Source: Actinomycetota bacterium (lineage in GTDB: Bacteria > Actinomycetota > Acidimicrobiia > Spongiisociales > UBA11373). Taken from it: a DNA stretch of 5,810 bases. Shown in pieces: positions 1-5,810 of this stretch. How positions within the stretch are numbered: position 1 is the stretch's first letter; each line of letters begins with the position of its first letter. A program made the translations under genes and the position numbers. The DNA lies in assembly GCA_003486285.1 (NCBI GenBank), contig DNGH01000153.1:1-5810 (forward strand), written 5' to 3'. The notes below the pieces were generated by a model. It was not told where the DNA came from. It saw nothing but the letters and a program-made list of their open reading frames with translations, and searched no databases.

Positions 1-1408
1 GTCGCTTGGCTTCCTCCCACGCCTCATCCATCTCCTCGAACGTCATCGCCTTCAGATCCCCTGCGCCCTCCACCACCCGAAACCGCCGCTCGAAGCGGTC
101 GGCGGCGGCACGCAGGGCTTGCTCCGGATCGACCTCGAGGCGGCGCGCCAGGTTGACCACGGAGAAGAGCAGATCTCCCACCTCGTGGTGGTGGTCGGCA
201 CCCGCGGCGAGGACCTCGGCGATCTCCTCGTGCACCTTGGCGATCACACCGGACAGGTCGGGCCAATCGAACCCGGCGCCGGCGGCGCGGCGCTGCAGCG
301 AGTCGGCGCGGGCCAGGGCCGGCAGGGCGGCGGGGACCCCGTCGAGCAGCGACTCGCGGCCCTTCTCCGCGGTCTTGAGGCGGTCCCAGTTGGCCAGCAC
401 CTGCTCGGCGGTCTTGGCATCGACCTCGCCGAAGACGTGAGGATGGCGCGCCACCAGTTTGCGGCGCACCGCCTCAGCCACCTCCTCGATGGCGAACATC
501 CCCGCCTCGGCGGCGAGGTTGGCGTGGAAGACCACCTGCAGCAGGAGGTCGCCCAATTCCTCCTCCACCTCGACGTAGGCGGCGACGTCGGGTTCGCCCC
601 CGGGGGCCTCGGGCGGCAGCGACTCCAGCGCCGCCAGGGTCTCGTAGGACTCTTCGAGGAGGTGCCGGGCCAGGGTGTGATGGGTCTGCTCGCGATCCCA
701 GGGGCACTCGCGCCGCAACCGGGCGTTGGTGCGCACCAGCCCCGGCCATCCCGGAGCGGGGACGTCGACCAGCAGGGTGACCCGCAGCCCGGCGTGCTCG
801 GGGCGCAGCTCCTCCAGGGCGATCGTCTCCACCACCTCGTCGGGCGAGCCGAGATCGGCGAGCCGCACGATCGGTGTCTCCGCCCCCAGCAGCGCCAGGA
901 GTGCGTCGCGCACCGCCAGCAGTGTTCCCGGGGTGTCCACCTGCGAGATCAGCGTGGGCACGTGCAGCAACAGGGGGAAGCCGAGATCGTGGGCGTCGAG
1001 GACCTGCAGGCCGCGCTCCAGCGGATCGAGCCCGGTGCGCAGCAGCGCCAGGTCCAGGAAAGATTCTCCGGGGACCACTGCGACGCCCCCACCGGCGACC
1101 AGGGTGCGCACCGCGGTCTCCCCCACCAGGGGGCTGCCCGGGACCGCATAGATCACCGGCCCGGCTCCGGCCAGGCGGCGCACCCGGTCCACGATCCCGG
1201 CGTAGACCGCGGCGAAGTCCGACGCGGCGCGGTACAGGTCGTCGCAGTCGACCACCCGGCGCCGCGCCGCCAACTCGGTGGCGGCGGGATGCTCCAGGGT
1301 GCGCACCACGACGGTGACCGCAGGATCGAGCAGGGCCTCGCGGGTCTCACCGCCGAGCCGATCCAGACCGGCGGGGCCGAGCCCGACGATGCGGATCGGG
1401 TGGCTCAC
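1..1408 (-). CDS. mazG: Tetrapyrrole methylase-MazG fusion (YabN-like), nucleoside triphosphate pyrophosphohydrolase; 3' end cut by window edge
   Basis: The frame is open from a GTG at 1408 to the left edge, giving 469 visible residues. Residues 1 to about 218 resemble the tetrapyrrole (SAM-dependent) methylase fold of YabN proteins, with IVGLGPAG at 7-14, YAVPGSPL at 87-94 and VPGESFLD at 112-119. Residues about 225-469 are a complete MazG with two repeats. The first has CPWDREQT (235-242), the metal-binding EExxE at E252/E253/E256 and ExxD at E284/D287. The second has EExxE at E394/E395/E398 and ExxD at E409/D412, with the typical linker RHPHVFGE (321-328) between them. The last visible residues, WEEAKR, resemble the usual MazG C terminus, so little is missing. 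MazG enzymes hydrolyse NTPs to NMP and pyrophosphate, using Mg2+, and are thought to clear aberrant nucleotides in the cytoplasm. The methylase substrate is unknown. The start lies one base after the stop of the parvulin gene, so translation is probably coupled. The family call is firm; the biological substrate is not. Confidence 0.93.
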   Translation of the reverse strand, partial: MSHPIRIVGLGPAGLDRLGGETREALLDPAVTVVVRTLEHPAATELAARRRVVDCDDLYRAASDFAAVYAGIVDRVRRLAGAGPVIYAVPGSPLVGETAVRTLVAGGGVAVVPGESFLDLALLRTGLDPLERGLQVLDAHDLGFPLLLHVPTLISQVDTPGTLLAVRDALLALLGAETPIVRLADLGSPDEVVETIALEELRPEHAGLRVTLLVDVPAPGWPGLVRTNARLRRECPWDREQTHHTLARHLLEESYETLAALESLPPEAPGGEPDVAAYVEVEEELGDLLLQVVFHANLAAEAGMFAIEEVAEAVRRKLVARHPHVFGEVDAKTAEQVLANWDRLKTAEKGRESLLDGVPAALPALARADSLQRRAAGAGFDWPDLSGVIAKVHEEIAEVLAAGADHHHEVGDLLFSVVNLARRLEVDPEQALRAAADRFERRFRVVEGAGDLKAMTFEEMDEAWEEAKR

Positions 1409-1412
1409 CTCA
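1406..1412 (-). other. TGA-G-GTG junction joining the parvulin gene to mazG
   Basis: The parvulin stop TGA (1412-1410) is separated by a single G from the GTG start (1408-1406) of the methylase-MazG gene. The upstream bases, GAATGAG, give only a weak purine-rich stretch that overlaps the stop codon. An ATG one base before the stop (1413-1411) reads only ATG AGG TGA, so it is not a usable alternative start. The spacing suggests reinitiation by terminating ribosomes and one shared transcript. Confidence 0.75.
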
Positions 1413-2312
1413 TTCGGTGGCGTCGATGGGCGGGATGATCCCCTGCGAGGACCACGTCCCGAATTCGGGTTCGACCGTGACCTGAGCCACTTCCAGAGCC
1501 GAGGTGACGAAAGCCTCCCACAGCCCATCGAGGGTGCTGGCGGCGATGTACGACACCGGATCGGCGGCGACCTCGTCGCGGGTGGGGACGGTGCGCTCCG
1601 AGACGACGATGACGTGCCAACCGAACTCGCTCTGCACCGGTCCGAAGACCTCGTTGAGCGGAGCCTCGAGGACGGCGGCGGCGAACTCGTCCACGTACAC
1701 CGCGGCCTGACGACAACCCAGGTCGCCACCAGACCCGGTGTCGAGCGAAACGGTGTTGGCCAGGGTGGCGAAGTCGGCGCCGCCGAGCAGCTGGACGATC
1801 ACGTCCTCGGCCTCGAGCTGGGTGCCGAGCAGGATGTGCTTGGCACACACCTCGGTGATCGGCGCCGGATCGGCGAACACCCCGTCGAGATAGGCCGGGG
1901 CGGTCGCCAGCGCGCCGATCACCTGATCGCGCAGCACCGCCACCTCGGCGTTGAAACGCAGCAGGCCTTCGCCGGCGTTTTCGACCTCGAGGTACTCGGC
2001 GGTGGTGAGACCCTGGGAATCGCGTTCGGTCGCCATCGTCTCCATGAGGCCATCCACCCTGAGCCCGTCGAGGGCCACCCCGAGGTCGTTCTGGGCGGCG
2101 TCGATGACGATCTGGCGGGCGGCGAGGGCAAAGATCGCGGCGCGCAGGGTCTGGTCGACGGGCATCGCATCGGTCTCGTAGAGATAGGAGATGTCGTCGG
2201 TGGTGATCTCGGTGGTCCCGATCGTGGCGATCAGTTCGGGACCGGAGGAGCACGCCGGCACCAGCACGGCGAGCAGGGACATGAGGGCGAGGGACTTGCG
2301 CAGGGGAATCAC
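1410..2312 (-). CDS. SurA/PpiC-type peptidyl-prolyl cis-trans isomerase, predicted lipoprotein
   Basis: This 300-residue protein has a lipoprotein signal: a short basic start (MIPLRKS), a hydrophobic stretch at about 8-20, and a lipobox-like VPAC with the lipidated Cys at 21. Pro at -2 is slightly unusual. Residues about 27-140 form a helical SurA-N-like chaperone region. Residues about 153-240 are the parvulin domain: AKHILL (157-162), the S-x-D stretch before GGDLG (195-199), and FGWHVIVV (230-237). The two family histidines, H159 and H233, are present. By family, such proteins help fold secreted proteins outside the cytoplasmic membrane by isomerising X-Pro bonds. The GTG at 2312 is chosen because it gives a signal peptide directly and overlaps the mfd stop as GTGA. 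The same frame is open further upstream, but that extension would bury the signal peptide behind about 96 Arg/Gly/Pro-rich residues inside mfd. The nearby Cys156 and Cys200 could form a disulfide. The family is clear; the client proteins are unknown. Confidence 0.92.
   Translation of the reverse strand: MIPLRKSLALMSLLAVLVPACSSGPELIATIGTTEITTDDISYLYETDAMPVDQTLRAAIFALAARQIVIDAAQNDLGVALDGLRVDGLMETMATERDSQGLTTAEYLEVENAGEGLLRFNAEVAVLRDQVIGALATAPAYLDGVFADPAPITEVCAKHILLGTQLEAEDVIVQLLGGADFATLANTVSLDTGSGGDLGCRQAAVYVDEFAAAVLEAPLNEVFGPVQSEFGWHVIVVSERTVPTRDEVAADPVSYIAASTLDGLWEAFVTSALEVAQVTVEPEFGTWSSQGIIPPIDATE
2309..2312 (-). other. GTGA stop/start overlap joining mfd to the parvulin lipoprotein gene
   Basis: The mfd stop TGA (2311-2309) overlaps the GTG start (2312-2310) of the next gene, forming GTGA on the minus strand. 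The preceding bases read GATCCGGA; the only purine-rich stretch abuts the start codon and is too close to act as a normally spaced ribosome binding site. This favours translational coupling by ribosomes terminating on mfd. The coupling is inferred; the overlap is seen directly. Confidence 0.8.
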
Positions 2313-5300
2313 TCCGGATCGGGAGGCCACATTGTACGGAGGAATTCGGCCAAGCCCGACGCCGGGGCCTCGGGGAGGGGTACGAACAGCAGCCGGGGCT
2401 TCACCTGGAGGGTGGCCCCCCGGGCGATGCGCTGCAGCCTGACCTCCTGGGAGGCGATCAGGGAAACCGGGTGGAGCTTGACCTCCCGCCGGGTGGCGAC
2501 GATCTCCTCCAGCCCCACCCGCAGCGCCTCGACCCGGAGCCGGGCCACGTCGATCAGGGTGGCCGCCCGGGCGGGGAGCGGCCCGAAGCGGTCGATCCAC
2601 TCGGCCACGACGTCATCGACCGCGGGATGGGTGGTGGCGGCGGCGAGCCGGCGGTAGGCCTCGAGCCGGGCGTCCTGGTCGGCCACGTAGTCCACGGGCA
2701 GGTGGGCCTCGATGGGCAACTCGATGCGGACCTCGGGTGGCGGCGGCTCGGGCTTGATCCCGGTCTCCAGCTCCCCGACCGCCTCGGCCACCAGCTCCAT
2801 GTACAGGTCGAGCCCGACCGCGCTGATGTGGCCCGACTGCAATTTGCCGAGCACGCTCCCCGCCCCGCGGATCTCCAGGTCGCGCATCGCCAGCTGGAAC
2901 GCCGAACCGAGGTCGGCGAACTCCCCGATCGCCTCCAGGCGGCGGTAGGCCTCCTCGGTAAGACGTTGCGACTCGGTGTGGAACAAGTAGGCGTAGGCGC
3001 GCTGGCTGGACCGCCCCACCCGGCCCCGCAACTGGTACAGCTGGGCGAGGCCGAGGAGATCGGCCCGCTCCACGATCAGGGTGTTGACCTGGGGCAGGTC
3101 GAGCCCGGACTCGATGATCGTGGTCGCCACCATCACGTCGTAGGACCGCTCCCAAAAGTCGAGCATCACCTGTTCCAGCTGGCCCTCGCTCATCTGGCCG
3201 TGGGCGACGACGTAGCGCGCCTCGGGCACCAGCGCCTTGAGCCGCGCCACCGCGGCGTCGATCGACTGCACCCGGTTGTGCACGTAGAACACCTGGCCCT
3301 CGCGCAGCATCTCGCGCCGGATCGCGGCAGACACGGTGCGGGCCTCGTAGGGGCCGACGAAGGTGAGGATGGGATGGCGGTCCTCGGGTGCGGTCGTGAT
3401 GCGCGACACGCTGCGGATCCCGGTGAGGGCCATCTCCAGGGTGCGCGGGATCGGCGTGGCGGTGAGGGTGAGAACGTCCACCGACTTGCGCAGCGCCTTG
3501 ATCCGGTCCTTGTCCCCCACCCCGAAGCGCTGCTCCTCGTCGACCACCAGCAGGCCGAGATCCTTGAACGAGACGTCGTCGCTGAGCAGTCGGTGCGTGC
3601 CGATGACCACGTCGACCCTGCCGTCCGCCAGCCCCTTGACCACGGCCTTCTGCTGACTCGGGGTGAGGAAGCGGCTGAGCGACTCCACCCGGAGCGGATA
3701 GGCGGCGAAGCGCGCCGTGAAGGTCTGGTGGTGCTGCTGGGCGAGGAGCGTGGTCGGCACCAGCACTGCCACCTGGCGGCCGTCCTGGACCGCCTTGAAG
3801 GCGGCCCGCACCGCCACCTCGGTCTTGCCGAACCCGACGTCGCCGAACACCAGGCGATCCATCGGGGCGTCGGACTCCATGTCCCGTTTCACGTCGACGA
3901 TCGCGGTGGCCTGATCCGGGGTCTCCTCGAAGGGGAACGACGCCTCCATCTCGCTCTGCCACGGGGTGTCGACGGAGAAGGCGTGGCCGGCGGCCCGGGC
4001 CCGGGCCCGGTGCAGCGACACCACCTCCTCGGCCACCGCCGCCACCTCCTTGCGCACCCGGGAGCGGGTCTTGTCCCAATCGGCCCCACCCATGCGGCTG
4101 AGGCGGGGCACTTCGCCACCGGAGTAGCGCCGCACCGCGGCCAACTGATCGGTGGGCACGTAGAGGCGGTCCCCGGCGGCGTAGGCGACCATCAGATAGT
4201 CGCGCACCACCTCGCCGATGCTGCGCGTCACCAGGCCCTCGAAGCGGCCGATGCCGTGGCGGCGGTGCACCACGAAGTCGCCCGGCTTGAGATCGGAGTA
4301 GCCGGCGCCGGAGGCGTCGCCGCCCGCGGTGACCCGGCGATGGGCGCGGCGCCGTCCCGCGATCTCCTGCTCCCCGAGCACCGCGACCTTGAGGGCGGGG
4401 ATGACGAAGCCGTGATGGATCCCGGCGGCGATCACCGCCGACTCGCTCCCCGCCCGGTCGGTGCGGAGCAATCCGATGCCGGCCTCGTTCAGGATCGCCG
4501 CGACCCGGTCGGCGGCGGCGACGCCGTCCATCGCCACCACCACCTGGGTGCCCTTGCCCACCAGCCCCCCGATGCCGCGGGCGATCGACTCGGCATCGCC
4601 GGGCGCGGCGTCGAGACGGGTGACGCCGAGTGCCTCCTCGCCCGGCCCCCCGGCGACGCCCGGCACCTCGAGAGTCCGCGCCCGCGGCGTTGCCGCCTCG
4701 AGGGGGAGATAGAGCGCGGGATGTTCCCCGGCGGTGGGGGCCCCCGCCCCCCACGTCGAGGCGAGCGCCGCGGCCAGGTCCGCCTCCTCCCTGGCCAGGT
4801 CGGCGGCACGATCGGCGGCGCGGGGTGGATCGAACAGGATCACCCTGGTGTGGGCCGCCGCCTCGTCGACCACGGTCTGCTCGGGCGCCAGCCACGGCAG
4901 CCACGACTCGATGCCGGAGAAGGTGATGCCATCGACGATCCGATCCCAGGTCGATGCCGCCCACGGCGCCTCGTGCAGCAGGCGCCGGGCCTCGGTGGCG
5001 ATGGAGCCGTCGGGGCGCACCTCGCGACTCGGGAACGCCACCACCGCCGGACGGGTCCCGATCGAGCGCTGGGTCAGCACCGACACCGCGGTGATCTCCT
5101 CGACGGTGTCGCCCCACAGGTCGATGCGCAGCGCCTCCCGCCCCTGGGCGGGATAGAGATCGATGATGCCGCCGCGCACCGCGAACTCGCCGCGCGACTC
5201 CACCCGGTCGGTGCGCTCGTAACCGGACTCGGCCAGGCTCCGGGTCAGGGTGGGCAGGTCCACCTCGTCACCGACCGCCAGCATGATCGGCTCCACCGGC

Positions 5301-5671
5301 GACGGCGACACCCGCTGGGTGACCGCCCGCACCGAACCCACCACGATCGTCCCCGCCCCACCACTGCGCAGGGCATGGCGGGCGGCGGCGCGCTGCGCCA
5401 TCGTCCCCACGTTCGGCGAGACGTGCTCGAAGGGCAGGGTCTCCCACGCCGGCAGGAAACGGCTGTGGGCGGTGAACAACTCCAGGTCGTCGGCGAGATC
5501 CTCGGCGTCGCGCTCCCCCGCCACGATCGCCAGGATCGGGCCGGTGGCGGAGCGAGCCAGACCCGCCAGGAAGTACGCCCGAGCCGGCGCGGGCACGACA
5601 AAGCGACCCGATTCCGGAATCGGGGGGTGGTCGCGCCACTTGCCGACCAACGCCTCCAAGGGGGCAGGCAT
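2309..5671 (-). CDS. mfd: Transcription-repair coupling factor Mfd (TRCF)
   Basis: From the ATG at 5671 this encodes 1120 residues, close to E. coli Mfd (1148). Mfd is a cytoplasmic ATP-driven DNA translocase that pushes stalled RNA polymerase off DNA and recruits UvrA for excision repair. The N-terminal UvrB-like module includes GEFAVRGGIIDLYP at 161-174. The CarD-like RNA-polymerase-interacting domain is at about 457-516 (LKPGDFVVH, HGIGRFEGL, DRLYVP). The superfamily-2 motor follows: Walker A GDVGFGKT (610-617), PTTLLAQQ (639-646), DEEQ (711-714), TATPIPRTL (737-745), TTIIESGLDLPQVNT (850-864) and QLYQLRGRVGR (878-888). The C-terminal regulatory domain spans about 980-1120, with IELPIEAHLPVDYV at 983-996. 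The region at about 280-370 is poorly conserved, as is usual in this family. No frameshift or missing motif was seen. An in-frame GTG at 5698 would add nine residues, but it lies inside an upstream repeat, so the ATG is preferred. Neither start has a clear Shine-Dalgarno. The stop overlaps the next gene by 4 nt. Confidence 0.98.
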   Translation of the reverse strand: MPAPLEALVGKWRDHPPIPESGRFVVPAPARAYFLAGLARSATGPILAIVAGERDAEDLADDLELFTAHSRFLPAWETLPFEHVSPNVGTMAQRAAARHALRSGGAGTIVVGSVRAVTQRVSPSPVEPIMLAVGDEVDLPTLTRSLAESGYERTDRVESRGEFAVRGGIIDLYPAQGREALRIDLWGDTVEEITAVSVLTQRSIGTRPAVVAFPSREVRPDGSIATEARRLLHEAPWAASTWDRIVDGITFSGIESWLPWLAPEQTVVDEAAAHTRVILFDPPRAADRAADLAREEADLAAALASTWGAGAPTAGEHPALYLPLEAATPRARTLEVPGVAGGPGEEALGVTRLDAAPGDAESIARGIGGLVGKGTQVVVAMDGVAAADRVAAILNEAGIGLLRTDRAGSESAVIAAGIHHGFVIPALKVAVLGEQEIAGRRRAHRRVTAGGDASGAGYSDLKPGDFVVHRRHGIGRFEGLVTRSIGEVVRDYLMVAYAAGDRLYVPTDQLAAVRRYSGGEVPRLSRMGGADWDKTRSRVRKEVAAVAEEVVSLHRARARAAGHAFSVDTPWQSEMEASFPFEETPDQATAIVDVKRDMESDAPMDRLVFGDVGFGKTEVAVRAAFKAVQDGRQVAVLVPTTLLAQQHHQTFTARFAAYPLRVESLSRFLTPSQQKAVVKGLADGRVDVVIGTHRLLSDDVSFKDLGLLVVDEEQRFGVGDKDRIKALRKSVDVLTLTATPIPRTLEMALTGIRSVSRITTAPEDRHPILTFVGPYEARTVSAAIRREMLREGQVFYVHNRVQSIDAAVARLKALVPEARYVVAHGQMSEGQLEQVMLDFWERSYDVMVATTIIESGLDLPQVNTLIVERADLLGLAQLYQLRGRVGRSSQRAYAYLFHTESQRLTEEAYRRLEAIGEFADLGSAFQLAMRDLEIRGAGSVLGKLQSGHISAVGLDLYMELVAEAVGELETGIKPEPPPPEVRIELPIEAHLPVDYVADQDARLEAYRRLAAATTHPAVDDVVAEWIDRFGPLPARAATLIDVARLRVEALRVGLEEIVATRREVKLHPVSLIASQEVRLQRIARGATLQVKPRLLFVPLPEAPASGLAEFLRTMWPPDPE

Positions 5672-5676
5672 GCGGA

Positions 5677-5692
5677 GGCGAGAGTACTCGCC
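5677..5692. repeat. Short perfect hairpin immediately upstream of the mfd ATG
   Basis: The plus strand reads GGCGAG-AGTA-CTCGCC, a perfect 6-bp stem with a 4-nt loop. In the mfd transcript it would sit 5 nt before the ATG at 5671, where a Shine-Dalgarno sequence would be expected, and none is visible there. If the transcript includes it, the stem could limit ribosome access. If translation starts at the GTG at 5698, it lies inside the coding region. It shares its last two bases with the start of the heptad array. Confidence 0.5.
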
Positions 5693-5767
5693 AGTCACCA
5701 GTCCCCAGTCACCAGTCCCCGGTCAGAAGTTGTCTCTGGTGACTGAAGACTGGAGACTGGGGACTTC
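5691..5767. repeat. Heptanucleotide repeat array arranged as an inverted repeat (STRR-like element) upstream of mfd
   Basis: Five tandem 7-mers of consensus CCAGTCM occupy 5691-5725 (CCAGTCA, CCAGTCC, CCAGTCA, CCAGTCC, CCGGTCA). After a 7-nt spacer (5726-5732), five 7-mers in the opposite orientation occupy 5733-5767 (TCTCTGG, TGACTGA, AGACTGG, AGACTGG, GGACTTC). The best pairing joins 5700-5725 with 5740-5765: 22 of 26 positions are complementary, the outermost 11 perfectly, leaving a 14-nt loop. In another register the unit is CCCCAGT/CACCAGT, which fits CCCCART, the STRR1 heptamer consensus I recall from heterocystous cyanobacteria. The element fills most of the gap between the upstream gene and mfd. 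A transcript from either strand could form a long hairpin. No T-tract follows, so it is not a standard intrinsic terminator. Confidence 0.85.
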
Positions 5768-5783
5768 GACGCTCCGGTCAGAA
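5719..5783. repeat. Direct 10-bp repeat CCGGTCAGAA flanking the right arm of the heptad element
   Basis: CCGGTCAGAA occurs at 5719-5728 and again at 5774-5783, 55 bp apart. The first copy includes the fifth heptad and runs into the spacer; the second spans the stop codon of the upstream gene. The two copies bracket the inverted half of the heptad array. The repeat is exact but short, so it may be chance or a product of the array's repetitive origin. Confidence 0.55.
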
Positions 5784-5810
5784 CACCCCTTGCTCCCGGT
5801 ACCAGTCGAC
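5778..5810 (-). CDS. C-terminal end of an unidentified upstream gene (partial)
   Basis: On the minus strand the window opens with ten sense codons (VDWYREQGVF) followed by TGA at 5780-5778. The dense same-strand arrangement downstream and the plausible residue mix suggest the true end of a gene whose body lies outside the window. A WYRE-type tail is reminiscent of extended SDR sugar-nucleotide epimerases and dehydratases, but ten residues cannot establish a family. The frame itself is an inference, because no start or domain is visible. Confidence 0.4.
   Translation of the reverse strand, partial: VDWYREQGVF

Noticed and set aside
119..1438. A 439-codon open frame on the plus strand opposite the methylase-MazG gene
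   Set aside because: It arises from the same codon-register effect in GC-rich DNA. The minus strand shows complete MazG and methylase motifs and the plus product shows none.
2313..2600. An N-terminal extension of the parvulin gene upstream of 2312
   Set aside because: The extra 96 residues are Arg/Gly/Pro-rich out-of-frame mfd sequence and would place the lipoprotein signal in the interior of the protein.
1278..2657. A 459-codon plus-strand frame across the parvulin gene, both its junctions and the end of mfd
   Set aside because: It crosses three convincing minus-strand genes, has low-complexity composition and no domain. GC-rich sequence readily leaves such frames open.
2613..5117. An 834-codon minus-strand frame inside mfd in another register
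   Set aside because: It is an Arg/Gly/Pro-rich out-of-frame translation of mfd with no motifs.
5683..5688. A possible -10 box (TACTCT on the minus strand) before mfd that would give a nearly leaderless transcript
   Set aside because: It fits only a loose TANNNT pattern, lies within the hairpin, and has no credible -35 at 16-18 bp upstream, so it is not called as a promoter.
2471..5746. A 1091-codon open frame on the plus strand opposite mfd
   Set aside because: It shares codon boundaries with mfd, so its stops would require TTA, CTA or TCA codons in mfd, which a high-GC gene avoids. Its product is rich in His, Gly and Arg with no recognisable domain, while mfd carries every family motif.
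5700..5765. The heptad hairpin as an intrinsic terminator for the upstream gene
   Set aside because: The stem is long, but no run of T follows on the minus strand. Termination or attenuation remains possible but is not supported as a standard rho-independent site.

Overview
This is a GC-rich bacterial window in which every supported gene lies on the minus strand, so it reads right to left. GTG starts, stop/start overlaps of 4 nt and gaps of 1 nt, a lipoprotein with SurA/PpiC domains, and the order mfd, parvulin lipoprotein, MazG all suggest an actinobacterial relative (Actinomycetota, possibly an Acidimicrobiia-type lineage). That placement is inference from gene order and composition; there is no rRNA or other phylogenetic marker here.

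Layout, in the direction of transcription. The last ten codons of an unidentified upstream gene (5778-5810) enter from the right edge. A short intergenic region of about 105 nt follows. It carries an ordered repeat: five tandem 7-mers (5691-5725), a 7-nt spacer, then five 7-mers in inverted orientation (5733-5767). Next comes a full-length mfd, the transcription-repair coupling factor (2309-5671, or from a GTG at 5698 inside the repeat). Its stop overlaps by 4 nt the GTG start of a 300-residue secreted lipoprotein with a parvulin peptidyl-prolyl isomerase domain (1410-2312). One base after that stop, a GTG opens a fusion of a tetrapyrrole-methylase-like domain and a complete two-repeat MazG domain (1-1408). 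It runs off the left edge, probably only a few residues before its natural end.

The three main genes look like a single translationally coupled transcription unit. Two of them fit a genome-maintenance theme: Mfd removes stalled RNA polymerase and recruits excision repair, and MazG-type enzymes hydrolyse non-canonical or damaged NTPs. The parvulin lipoprotein works outside the membrane, and its link to the others is probably conserved gene order rather than shared pathway. The genes themselves belong to known families. The least explained part of the window is the heptad inverted-repeat element just upstream of mfd. No RNA genes, CRISPR arrays, insertion sequences or convincing intrinsic terminators were seen, and no stretch over 300 bases lacks a gene.
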